Shown here: positions 37,812 through 45,684 of the stretch, one piece after another
Layout of the letters: every line of letters starts with the position of its first letter
Numbering within the stretch: the first letter of the stretch is position 1
Source of the DNA: DSWT01 sp035373625
GTDB taxonomy: Bacteria > Chloroflexota > Anaerolineae > B4-G1 > SLSP01
Reading direction: 5' to 3'
DNA length: 64,000 nucleotides
Assembly: GCA_035373625.1 (NCBI GenBank)
Contig: DAOSNS010000023.1
Coordinates: forward strand, 10,871-74,870
Translations under genes and position numbers: made by a program
Notes under the pieces: model-generated
What the model was told of the DNA's origin: nothing
Seen by the model: the letters and a program-made list of their open reading frames with translations, nothing else
The model's database searches: none

Positions 37812-38337
37812 CTTCATTACCTCCTATGGTTGAACTTTGGGATGACTTTGAACGCGGCCGCGCCGCTCCTGCAATGTGGACTAGATCACCGGTGACCCGT
37901 TGCACTGCAGCGGCAAACCCGGCCAGCTTGATAAATGGCGACACGACATTGTGGCTCACAAATGCAGTCGTTCCACGTACTGTGGATGCCGTATCGTTGA
38001 CCGAACGCAACAAAGGCTGAATTTCATCGCGGAGGACCTGGATCAACGTCTGAATCTGGAAGATCAACAGTAGCACCGCCAACCCGATCAAGAACGTTTC
38101 TACCGCGACGAAGACAATTGCGATGTCACGGATAACCTGTGTGGCCTGCGCATGCGTCGCCATCAACACAATCGCAGTAACCAGAAGGATCAGGAGCAAC
38201 ACTGCCCCCCCGATGATCATGATCTGGGTGCGCTTGCTCATTGGTGCTGTCGGTTGTCCTTCCCCTACCGGAATGGGGGTGACTGTGGCCTTTGTCGGTG
38301 CTTCTGTCGGGTGCGTTTGCGAAGTCTCTGTCTCCAT
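37798..38337 (-). CDS. Two-helix membrane protein paired with YtxH (DUF948-like)
   Basis: About 179 residues from ATG 38337, behind GGAGGAGGG; the upstream ATGs lack that spacing. A soluble Thr/Pro-rich N-terminus is followed by two membrane helices (IMIIGGAVLLLILLVTAIVL and a second around IAIVFVAVETFLIGLAVLLL), and a helical region (IQTLIQVLRDEIQPLLRSVN, DTASTVRGTTAFVSHNVVSP) resembling DUF948 proteins. In other bacteria DUF948 and YtxH genes are also neighbours. Function unknown; an envelope-stress role is a guess from that neighbourhood. Starts from the promoter at 38397-38369. Confidence 0.7.
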   Translation of the reverse strand: METETSQTHPTEAPTKATVTPIPVGEGQPTAPMSKRTQIMIIGGAVLLLILLVTAIVLMATHAQATQVIRDIAIVFVAVETFLIGLAVLLLIFQIQTLIQVLRDEIQPLLRSVNDTASTVRGTTAFVSHNVVSPFIKLAGFAAAVQRVTGDLVHIAGAARPRSKSSQSSTIGGNEDVQP

Positions 38338-38368
38338 AATGCCCTCCTCCATAAGCTCGTACAATTAG

Positions 38369-38397
38369 ATTATACCATGTTACTATAAAAGAAACAA
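38369..38397 (-). promoter_or_regulatory. Promoter of the membrane protein/YtxH pair
   Basis: Minus strand TTGTTT (38397-38392), 17-bp spacer, TGG-TATAAT (38374-38369). Divergent from the promoter at 38429. Confidence 0.75.
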
Positions 38398-38428
38398 GGC
38401 GGGGAACAATCGCGCAATTATTTTAGCA

Positions 38429-38456
38429 TTGCTTTCTGTCCTGTTCACGGTAGAAT
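38429..38456 (+). promoter_or_regulatory. Promoter giving a probably leaderless mRNA
   Basis: TTGCTT (38429-38434), 16-bp spacer, TAGAAT (38451-38456). Counting 6-8 nt from the -10 puts the start at 38462-38464, at the ATG (38464) of the PLC-like gene. No Shine-Dalgarno exists upstream of that ATG. Confidence 0.6.
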
Positions 38457-38463
38457 TTGTATT

Positions 38464-39225
38464 ATGCCAACGCCATTTCAACATCTGGTTTATGCACGCA
38501 CTGTGCTTGAAGATGCTCGTTTGCCTGAGTCAATCCGGCAGCGGATAGGGGCTTATATGGGCGCTTATCTGCTGGGCAACACTGCCGTAGATGTGCAATC
38601 CATCACCGGCCAAGAACGTTTTGAAACGCACTTCTATCACGTCCACGGCGAGGCCGACAGGCGTGCCAGCGAAGCGTTGCTGGCGGCCTATCCGCATCTG
38701 GCGGCCCCGGAGCGTCTGGATGCGGCACATGCAGCCTTCATCAGCGGCTATCTGGTCCACCTGGTCTGGGATGAATGTTGGTTGCGCGAGATTTTTCGGC
38801 CTTTCTATATGGAATCGTCCCTGTGGTCTGATCGTCTCACTTGCAATGTCCACCATAACGCGCTGCGGGTACTCGTGGATCGCCAGGCCGAAGCCATCCT
38901 GCGTACCTGGCCGGATGTGGTACCGCTTCTGCGCAGCGTGCAACCTGATCACTGGTTGCCATTTGTGGACAACACGGCGCTTTGCCGCTGGCGCGATTGG
39001 TTGGTGACGCAACTGGTGGATCCGGCAGCCGTGCAAACAACGCAGGTCTTTGCCGAACGTATGGGAATCTCGCCGGAGCACCTGGAGGCGGTGATCCGCG
39101 CCGTGGAACAGGATACCTACATGCCGCCCGTGCCCGGCCTCGCCGCCGCACTAAGCACCTTCGAGGCCCACGCCCGCGCCGAGAGCCTCGAAATACTCAA
39201 GAAGTATTGGGGATTAGGAAGTTGA
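38464..39225 (+). CDS. Zinc-dependent phospholipase C-like protein (S1/P1-like helical fold)
   Basis: 253 residues, all-helical. Metal-type residues resemble the zinc phospholipase C family: PFQHLVYARTVL near the N-terminus, GAYLLGNTAVDVQSITG, RFETHFYHVHGEADRRASEA and HAAFISGYLVHLVWDECWLR. There is no signal peptide, so it differs from secreted PLC enzymes, and activity is unproven. The mRNA is probably leaderless (see the promoter at 38429). Confidence 0.7.
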   Translation: MPTPFQHLVYARTVLEDARLPESIRQRIGAYMGAYLLGNTAVDVQSITGQERFETHFYHVHGEADRRASEALLAAYPHLAAPERLDAAHAAFISGYLVHLVWDECWLREIFRPFYMESSLWSDRLTCNVHHNALRVLVDRQAEAILRTWPDVVPLLRSVQPDHWLPFVDNTALCRWRDWLVTQLVDPAAVQTTQVFAERMGISPEHLEAVIRAVEQDTYMPPVPGLAAALSTFEAHARAESLEILKKYWGLGS

Positions 39226-39249
39226 GGTTATTTTATACAAGGAGAGACC

Positions 39250-41088
39250 ATGAAAATCCATCGTTTGATGCTTGCGCTGTTATGTTGTGTGGGGTCGTTG
39301 ATGGGACAGACGCCGGTTAGCGTGCCGGCTATGGTGCCGGCGGATACGCTGCCCGATGTGGCTTCCTATGTTATTGCCGCCACCTATGATCCTGCGACGC
39401 ATACGATCACCGGACAGCAAACGGCGACCTACGTCAACCGTACTTCTGTTGCCATTCCCACCCTGGTCTTCCACCTGTATCTCAACGCTTTCCGCAGTAC
39501 CGAGACCCTTTGGATGCGTGAATCCGGCCTGGGGCTGCGTGGCTACGCCTATGACCCCCATGCCCCCGGCTGGATGCGCATTGAGCAAATCACATTGGAT
39601 GACGGCACACCCCTGACCGTGAAATCGTTGGATGACGATGAGACACTTGTCGAAGCGGCGCTGCCACAATCGGTTGCCCCTGGCACTGCCGTGACGGTGC
39701 GGATCACTTTCACCGCTCAACTGCCCAAAGTCTTCGCTCGCGTTGGCTGGGCGGATAATGGCAATTTTGTGTTCGCTGGACAGTGGTTCCCCAAGTTCGG
39801 CGTTTGGGAGAACGGCGCGTGGAACGCTTATCCCTTCCATGCTAACAGCGAATTCTACGCCGATTTTGGCCGCTACGACGTGGCACTCACCTTGCCACAA
39901 GGGTGGGGCGTCGCTGCGACCGGTACCGCTGATGCCGCCGTGACCGTCAATGCCGATGGCACGGCAACGCATACCTTTGTCGCCGAACACGTGATTGATT
40001 TCGCCTGGACCGCCTCACCGGCCTTCCGCGAGCTGACCCGCAGCGTTGACGGCGTGGCCGTGCACGTGGTTTACTATCCCCGGCAGCGTGCCATGGCCCG
40101 CCGTGCTCTTGAAGCGACCGCGGGTGCGCTGCCGCTCTACAATGCCTGGTTTGGTCCCTACGGCAAGGGACACTACCCCCGGCTTACCGTCGTCATCGTT
40201 CCGCCGGATGCGGGCGGCGCGGGGGGAATGGAGTACCCCACGCTCTTCACCGTGGGCGCAATGGGCGGCTTCATGCCGGCATGCCTGCGGATGATCGAAG
40301 TGGAAACTGTTCATGAGCTGGGTCATCAGTGGTTTCAATCGGTCGTTGCCACCAATGAGGCCGAGGAACCCTGGCTGGACGAAGGCTTCACGGATTACAC
40401 TACCGTTCGCGCGATGAACGCTCTTTACAACGGCGCGCTCTTTGATTGCGGCGGATGGAACTTCTCCTATCTGGCGATGCACCGTATGGAGTATATGATG
40501 TCACCCGACACTCCCATGGCCGGGGCGGCCTGGGATTATGATTTTATGCGGTACGGAGTTGTCGCGTATTCCAAGCCGGCACTGTCACTTACAACGGTCG
40601 AGCGTACCGTTGGCGAGACGGCCATGCGGCGCTTTTTGAGCACCTATTTTGATCGTTATGCCTTCGCGCATCCTCACGCTGAAGATGTGCGCGCGGTGAT
40701 GACCGAGACACTCGGCGCGGAAGTCGCCGGCTGGTTCTTCGATACGTTGGTCTACGGCGACGGCACGGTGGACGCACAGGTCGTCATTCAGGATGGCGAG
40801 GTGACGTTGGAGCGCCGGGGCGAGGCTTGTATCCCCACAACGGTCAGGGTCACGCACGGTCGGCAGGAGGATGCGGAAACCATCCCCTGGCCCTGTGAAC
40901 AGGCGACGTTGACGCCTGGCGATAGCCCACGCAGCGTTGAGATTGACCCCGATCACGCCATCGTGCTTGATCAAAACCTGATTAACAACGGACGAAACCG
41001 CGCGCCTGACCTGGCGACCTGGTTAGGGATCGTGGTGCGCTGGACGCGGGCGCTGCAAGATTTCTTCTGGGGAGGTGCAACATGGTAG
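39250..41088 (+). CDS. M1 family metallopeptidase (aminopeptidase N-like), exported
   Basis: 612 residues. Signal peptide MKIHRLMLALLCCVGSLMG; N-terminal beta domain; the substrate motif GGMEYP (the M1 GAMEN equivalent, about 326-331); zinc site HELGH from residue 355 with downstream Glu in EEPWLDEGFTDYT; and a helical C-terminus. It trims N-terminal residues or peptides outside the cell or in the envelope. The length is short for full-size aminopeptidase N and fits the truncated bacterial M1 group. ATG follows AAGGAGAG. Its end overlaps the next gene by 7 bp. Confidence 0.9.
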   Translation: MKIHRLMLALLCCVGSLMGQTPVSVPAMVPADTLPDVASYVIAATYDPATHTITGQQTATYVNRTSVAIPTLVFHLYLNAFRSTETLWMRESGLGLRGYAYDPHAPGWMRIEQITLDDGTPLTVKSLDDDETLVEAALPQSVAPGTAVTVRITFTAQLPKVFARVGWADNGNFVFAGQWFPKFGVWENGAWNAYPFHANSEFYADFGRYDVALTLPQGWGVAATGTADAAVTVNADGTATHTFVAEHVIDFAWTASPAFRELTRSVDGVAVHVVYYPRQRAMARRALEATAGALPLYNAWFGPYGKGHYPRLTVVIVPPDAGGAGGMEYPTLFTVGAMGGFMPACLRMIEVETVHELGHQWFQSVVATNEAEEPWLDEGFTDYTTVRAMNALYNGALFDCGGWNFSYLAMHRMEYMMSPDTPMAGAAWDYDFMRYGVVAYSKPALSLTTVERTVGETAMRRFLSTYFDRYAFAHPHAEDVRAVMTETLGAEVAGWFFDTLVYGDGTVDAQVVIQDGEVTLERRGEACIPTTVRVTHGRQEDAETIPWPCEQATLTPGDSPRSVEIDPDHAIVLDQNLINNGRNRAPDLATWLGIVVRWTRALQDFFWGGATW

Positions 41089-41951
41089 ACGACGTCCTTG
41101 CCGTGCAACTCATACCGGAATCCCCGTCACCTGTGCCGCTCCGCGACTACCTGCGGCGTGCCGTACAACGTCCACGGGCGTGGGCGCTGGCGTATCTCCT
41201 TACGACCATTCCCGCCCTGGCCCTGGCCCTGCTGACCGGCCTGGCGATTTTACCGTTGACGCGCTACCCGGCTCTGCGTTATGCCCTTGAAGCGCGCTCG
41301 TTGGACCTGTTGACCGATCTGGCCTCGCTCGACGTGCAGGGTGGGGGCTTTGCAGTGGTGGGAATGATTGCTTTGCTGCTTGTGCTTCCGGTAGCCATCG
41401 TCATCAAGCTCGTGTGGGTGTGGCTGGAAGGCGGAACGCTGGCCGATTATGCCGCGCCGACAACACTCTCCTGGCACGCGTTTCGCCAGGCCGGACGGCG
41501 GTGGTTTGCTGTTCTCCTCGTCTTGAATCTCATTGGGACGGCGATGCTTCTGGTGATCGGCGGAGCGACGCTGTTGCCGGCGTTACTCGTCTACACGCGC
41601 TTTCCTACGTTGGCGTGGGGGATCGGCGCCGTGGGGTTGGTGGTGGCCGGACTCTGGGCCACGTGGATCGAGATGGCGCGCGCTGTGGCGGTGGTGTATG
41701 ACGAGCGTCACGCCTTGCATGCCTTGAAACGCGCCGCACACACGTTGGTACGCCAATGGCGTCCTCTGTTCCTGCTGATAGGTGGCAGTCTGCTGCTGTT
41801 CGGTGTGCTGTTCCTGTTACACCGCTGGTCCATACGCCGGTTGCCGTTGGATTGGTGGCTGCCGACATTGGCGATCCAGCAAGTGTATACGATGCTCCGG
41901 CTCGGCATCCGCCTGACACGCCAGGCCGGGCAGGTGGGAGTATGTCGGTAA
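41082..41951 (+). CDS. Polytopic membrane protein of unknown function
   Basis: 289 residues with about six hydrophobic segments (e.g. ALAYLLTTIPALALALLTGL, VVGMIALLLVLPVAIVIKLV, LLVLNLIGTAMLLVIGGATL, LFLLIGGSLLLFGVLFLLHR). Between helices 4 and 5 there is YDERHALHALKRAAHTLVRQ, a soluble helix like that in DUF4013/DUF975-like membrane proteins. No catalytic motif is seen. Its ATG lies within the end of the M1 peptidase gene, so translation is coupled. Confidence 0.75.
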   Translation: MVDDVLAVQLIPESPSPVPLRDYLRRAVQRPRAWALAYLLTTIPALALALLTGLAILPLTRYPALRYALEARSLDLLTDLASLDVQGGGFAVVGMIALLLVLPVAIVIKLVWVWLEGGTLADYAAPTTLSWHAFRQAGRRWFAVLLVLNLIGTAMLLVIGGATLLPALLVYTRFPTLAWGIGAVGLVVAGLWATWIEMARAVAVVYDERHALHALKRAAHTLVRQWRPLFLLIGGSLLLFGVLFLLHRWSIRRLPLDWWLPTLAIQQVYTMLRLGIRLTRQAGQVGVCR

Positions 41952-42043
41952 ATCGAGGCGGTGACTACTTTGGACAGGATTAACAGATTTTCTGCCTGAA
42001 ATTGGTTGACACTTTCGGCCATCTTGAAAGATCGGCGGCCTGT

Positions 42044-42065
42044 AAGGGCGGGAAACCGCCCTTTT
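42044..42065 (+). terminator. Intrinsic terminator after the peptidase/membrane-protein pair
   Basis: AAGGGCGG-gaaa-CCGCCCTT followed by TT. It lies in the 303-bp gap 41952-42254, which also holds the 22-bp element, a degenerate relative of the 65-bp element (GTCTGTTGTGCC at 42103-42114) and the promoter of the TPR gene. Confidence 0.9.
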
Positions 42066-42076
42066 ATCATTCTTAG

Positions 42077-42098
42077 CGCGGATCTGGCGATCCACTCG
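42077..42098 (+). repeat. 22-bp dispersed palindrome-like element, copy B
   Basis: CGCGGATCTGGCGATCCACT plus CG. See 26850-26871 (minus) and 49414-49435. Confidence 0.55.
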
Positions 42099-42215
42099 TG
42101 GCCTGTCTGTTGTGCCTCTTTCCCCGACCTCTAGGCCATATTCAGTTGCCGGAGGCGGCCAAATGTGATGGCCCTGATAAAGCCCTGGTTTGCGTAAGTC
42201 ATGTATTAATGAATG

Positions 42216-42225
42216 TGGTATAATT
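42216..42225 (+). promoter_or_regulatory. Extended -10 promoter of the accessory Hsp70 operon
   Basis: TGTGGTATAAT with the hexamer TATAAT at 42220-42225; no good -35 at 16-18 bp. A very AT-rich leader leads to the ATG at 42255. No CIRCE is present in the 300 bp upstream, so HrcA control is not indicated. Confidence 0.55.
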
Positions 42226-42254
42226 AAAAAAATATACGATAGTGAGAAAAGTGT

Positions 42255-44552
42255 ATGTCAAAACGTAAGAAACGTTCACGCTCTGCACCTAATCGGCAAG
42301 GCGCAGCGACGTTGCGGACGCGCGGCGTCAATGCTTTTCAGTCGGGGGACTACGACCAGGCTATTGAAACCTGGGTGCGAGTCCGTTCCCAGTCCCCGGA
42401 GATGTTGCCGGCTGCCGCACTGGCGGAGGCTTACTTTCGGCGAGGGCTGGAGTCTCTCAACAAGACACCGCCCGATTTCGAGAAAGGGATGCGTGACCTG
42501 CGCCGCGCTGTAGAATTGCATCCGGAGGATGAGTGCTACACTTATCATCTGGGGTTGGCTTGCCAACGTAGCGGCGACCTTAAGACGGCCATCACCTATT
42601 ACGAAAAGGTACGCAAAAATCCCGATAGCCCGTTTGCCCACCGCGCAGCCTATCCGCTGGCGTTGGCCTTGCTCCAGGAAGGCGTTGATCCTACCGGCAA
42701 AGGGGTGTGGGCGGACCTCACCGAGCAAGAGCGTACTATGTTGCGCAGTGCGGGGGTATTTCGCCGCCGGCCTTATGGACTTGACGGGGATGCACCGCTG
42801 CTTTGGCATGGGCTGGCCGCGTTGGATGCCGGCGAGACGGAAAAAGCACGCGATCTGTTGCAGCAGGCGCTTCGTTCGCCCGGCTCGCTGCAGGAAGCCA
42901 ATATCGCCCGATATTATCTGGGGGTGCTGGCCGCGCGCGCCGAAGATTGGGATGAAGCGCGCAAGCGGTGGACGGAAGCCTATGCCCAGGGCTATCGTTC
43001 GACATGCCTCTCTCAGAACCTGGGAGAACTCTATTTCCGACTGGCCGAACAGTGTTTAAGTGAAGGCGACGCAGAAAGCGCCCTGGCTGCTGCCAATGAG
43101 TCTGCCCGACACGGACCAGCCGATGGGCGTTTCAATGAAGTGCTTTCCTCTATCCATCAACGGTTGGGGTATCAGGCCGCTTTGGCCAGCCGCTGGGACA
43201 AGGCGCTGGATCATTGGGAAGCCGCTCGTGACTTAGACGGTGGCAATTTCCGTCTGGCCTACAACCTGGCACTGGCCTATGAGAAGATTGAGAACTTTAT
43301 CGCCGCCGGGGAGATGTGGCGCGAAGCCCTGCGCCGTCGCCCACGCAGGGCTGAGCATCCCGACGCCATCACCGATGAACAGGTGGCGTTGTTATGGAAG
43401 CGCGCCGCCGAAGCCTACGTCAAAGCCGGGGAGTATGAAGAAGCCATCAACGTTTATAAACAGGCCGTTAAGTGGAATCCCGAAGACCTGGAAATCCGTA
43501 TGGCCCTGGTGGATGGACTTATCAACGATGGGCGGTTGTGGGCTGCAGAAAACGAACTCCAGCGAATTCTGGAGAAAAATGCGGATTATATCCCTGCTCT
43601 GTTGCGGTTGGGGGAAGTGTTGGCGGAAAATGACGACTGGTGGATAAAAAGGAACGCCACCAATTATTGGAAACGTGTTTTGGCCCTCGATCCGCATAAC
43701 ATCGAGGCGCGGGACGCACTGGCGAATTATTATCTGGACGAAGGCGAAAATCAGCTTTCGCGGTTGGGTGACTATCAGTCGGCTCTCGCCGTCTTCGAGC
43801 AAGCCTTGCAGTACCGGTCTGATGATGCTTATTTGCTGGCGCGTGTGGGCATGTGTTATATGAATCTGGAGCAGACGGAAACCGCGGAATCCTTTTTGGA
43901 TCGCGCGCTCAATTGTGGGGCGTCGGATTTGCGTGTGTACGAGCAACTCATCCGTACCTGGCTTGATGGATTCAAGCCAGAACGTGCCTGGGAGGTTATG
44001 CGCCTGGCCGAAGCGCGGATCAAGGACATCCCTTATCAATTCTACGTCGTGCAGGGCGTCTATGCGATGGAAGTTGAGCCTGCTTGGGGAAAGGCGTGGC
44101 TGGATCGTGCGGCTGAGGTGATACCCCCTGCTGAAGATCCCCTGGCGAAGATCGGTCACCTTTTGGTCTTGTCAATGTTTCCCGACATCGCGCAGCAATA
44201 TCTGGAAAGCGCTTTGGCGGCCGGGCAGGATGTGGCACACGTAAACTTGTCACTGGCGATGCTCGCGTTGCGGCGCGGTGACACCCAGGCGGCAAAACGT
44301 TACCTGCGTGATGCGGAAAGAGCTGCCCGTAAGGTCAACGATCAGAATATCGGCAAGACCATTGCGGTGGTGCGCGATTTAATAAATATGCCGCCCGAGC
44401 TGCTCAACTTAATGTTACAAGGCATCATTTCGGGCGCGATAGGTGGACCGGGAGGACTGCCGTTCCCCGGCCTGTTTGACCTTGAAGAATACGACGATGA
44501 TGAGGAGGAATGGGACGATGACGATCAATTCTTCAATCCCTTCCGATATTGA
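42255..44552 (+). CDS. Large TPR protein at the head of an Hsp70 operon
   Basis: 765 residues, no membrane helix, basic N-terminus (SKRKKRSRSAPNRQGAATLR). TPR or TPR-like units run through most of it (about ten or more), e.g. DECYTYHLGLACQRSGDLKT, PRRAEHPDAITDEQVALLWK, EAYVKAGEYEEAINVYKQA and AYLLARVGMCYMNLEQTETA. It ends with an acidic tail (DLEEYDDDEEEWDDDD) like the EEVD-type acidic tails of chaperone partners. It shares an operon with J-like, GrpE-like and Hsp70 proteins, so a client-binding or co-chaperone role is inferred. The last 35 bp overlap the J-like gene. Confidence 0.82.
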   Translation: MSKRKKRSRSAPNRQGAATLRTRGVNAFQSGDYDQAIETWVRVRSQSPEMLPAAALAEAYFRRGLESLNKTPPDFEKGMRDLRRAVELHPEDECYTYHLGLACQRSGDLKTAITYYEKVRKNPDSPFAHRAAYPLALALLQEGVDPTGKGVWADLTEQERTMLRSAGVFRRRPYGLDGDAPLLWHGLAALDAGETEKARDLLQQALRSPGSLQEANIARYYLGVLAARAEDWDEARKRWTEAYAQGYRSTCLSQNLGELYFRLAEQCLSEGDAESALAAANESARHGPADGRFNEVLSSIHQRLGYQAALASRWDKALDHWEAARDLDGGNFRLAYNLALAYEKIENFIAAGEMWREALRRRPRRAEHPDAITDEQVALLWKRAAEAYVKAGEYEEAINVYKQAVKWNPEDLEIRMALVDGLINDGRLWAAENELQRILEKNADYIPALLRLGEVLAENDDWWIKRNATNYWKRVLALDPHNIEARDALANYYLDEGENQLSRLGDYQSALAVFEQALQYRSDDAYLLARVGMCYMNLEQTETAESFLDRALNCGASDLRVYEQLIRTWLDGFKPERAWEVMRLAEARIKDIPYQFYVVQGVYAMEVEPAWGKAWLDRAAEVIPPAEDPLAKIGHLLVLSMFPDIAQQYLESALAAGQDVAHVNLSLAMLALRRGDTQAAKRYLRDAERAARKVNDQNIGKTIAVVRDLINMPPELLNLMLQGIISGAIGGPGGLPFPGLFDLEEYDDDEEEWDDDDQFFNPFRY

Positions 44553-44940
44553 ACCGGTTGCGTCGCGCCAGACGCAGCATGGTGCTCTGAAGCCCAATCT
44601 GACCAGTAGCGATCCGTATGCCGTCCTGGGATTACCGCGCGGCGCAACGCAACACGAGATCAAGCGCGCCTACTTTGCCCTGGTGCGCGAGCACACGCCT
44701 GAAGAACACCCCGACACCTTCAAGTTGATCCGTGCGGCCTACGAGAAGCTGCGTACCGCCGAGGCAAAGGCCGCTACCGATCTTTTCCTTTTCCAGCCGC
44801 CCACACCGTGGCAACCGCGCAAGCGTCTCCGTAAACTCGACCTCGACTTTCACGTCGAGGATATCTGGTGCCTGTTGCAACACTACGGTGACCTGGGACA
44901 GATGGATTTCAAGAAGGATTACCGCCCGATTCAGCTATGA
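44518..44940 (+). CDS. J-domain-like protein with altered HPD motif
   Basis: 140 residues from ATG 44518 (GAGGAGG 9 nt before, inside the TPR gene). The J fold is at 32-80: DPYAVLGLPRGATQHEIKRA, then YFALVREHTPEEHPDTFK, LIRAAYEKLR. Where a J domain has HPD there is His59-Thr-Pro; an HPD occurs five residues later (64-66). Such HTPE variants occur in J-like proteins of several phyla. The C-terminal part (LDLDFHVEDIWCLLQHYGDL) is helical. Probable specific partner of the Hsp70 encoded two genes later. The stop overlaps the next start (ATGA). Confidence 0.75.
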   Translation: MTINSSIPSDIEPVASRQTQHGALKPNLTSSDPYAVLGLPRGATQHEIKRAYFALVREHTPEEHPDTFKLIRAAYEKLRTAEAKAATDLFLFQPPTPWQPRKRLRKLDLDFHVEDIWCLLQHYGDLGQMDFKKDYRPIQL

Positions 44941-45626
44941 GCGACCGTCGTCGAGTGTGGGCCACACTGGCCGATTTATTATCCCGTCTGGAACGCGATC
45001 TTGCCGCACAACAATCACCTGTTGCCGTAGGCGACCTGGAGAAGGAGGTGCGCAAGCTCGGCAAGGCGCAGTTTAAGACCACCATGCTGCTCGAAGAACA
45101 GACGCAGCAGACGGCCACGGCGCTGGCTGCGTTAGAAGCTCAGCAGGCGCAGCAGGCCGAGCTGGTGGAAAAGCTGGTTGCCGAGAGGGTGAACGCGGCA
45201 CGTCAGGAATGGCTGGCTTCCCTGCTGCCGGCGCTGGATGGCCTGGATAACGCTATCGCCAGCGGCAAGCGTTATCTTGAGGCGCGCGATCAGGTCGCGG
45301 CCCGGCCTGATCTGACGGCGGCGCAGGCCATGCTCGTTTCGCCCGCCGACCGCGCCAAGCTCAGCAGTTGGCTGGATGGCTTGCGGATGGTGCGTGACCG
45401 GCTGCTGGCAGTTTTGGAAAGCGGCGGGGTCACGCCGATCCCCACCGTCGGGCAGATGTTCGATCCGTATCAGCATATCGCAGTGGCGACAACGGACGAA
45501 AGCAACGGTTCGAATGGAACGCCCCCGGTTGCCGGGGTGATCGTCGCCGAGGACCGGCGTGGCTATCGGACTGCCGACCGGGTCCTGCGCTACGCCGATG
45601 TGGTCGTCTATCGTCCCAAAGAATGA
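44937..45626 (+). CDS. GrpE-like nucleotide exchange factor
   Basis: 229 residues. Long N-terminal helix (LEKEVRKLGKAQFKTTMLL, EEQTQQTATALAALEAQQ) and a GrpE head: LLPALDGLDNAIASGKRYL, VGQMFDPYQHIAVATTDE, AGVIVAEDRRGYRTADRVLR, YADVVVYRP. The head keeps the order of GrpE motifs although similarity is low, so it is a divergent paralogue of the grpE at 22 kb. It would drive ADP release from the neighbouring Hsp70. ATGA overlap with the J-like gene. Confidence 0.82.
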   Translation: MSDRRRVWATLADLLSRLERDLAAQQSPVAVGDLEKEVRKLGKAQFKTTMLLEEQTQQTATALAALEAQQAQQAELVEKLVAERVNAARQEWLASLLPALDGLDNAIASGKRYLEARDQVAARPDLTAAQAMLVSPADRAKLSSWLDGLRMVRDRLLAVLESGGVTPIPTVGQMFDPYQHIAVATTDESNGSNGTPPVAGVIVAEDRRGYRTADRVLRYADVVVYRPKE

Positions 45627-45627
45627 A

Positions 45628-45675
45628 GCAAGGGGCAGGATTGCCGACTGAAAACTGATAACTGACAACTCAATC
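45628..45675. repeat. GGGGCAGG + ACTGATAACTGACAACT repeat before hsp70
   Basis: caaggggcaggattgccgactgaaaactgataactgacaactc, a composite of two repeat families, fills the 58 bp between the GrpE-like and Hsp70 genes. Almost the same composite is at 63708-63775. Confidence 0.85.
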
Positions 45676-45684
45676 GAGGAGAGT

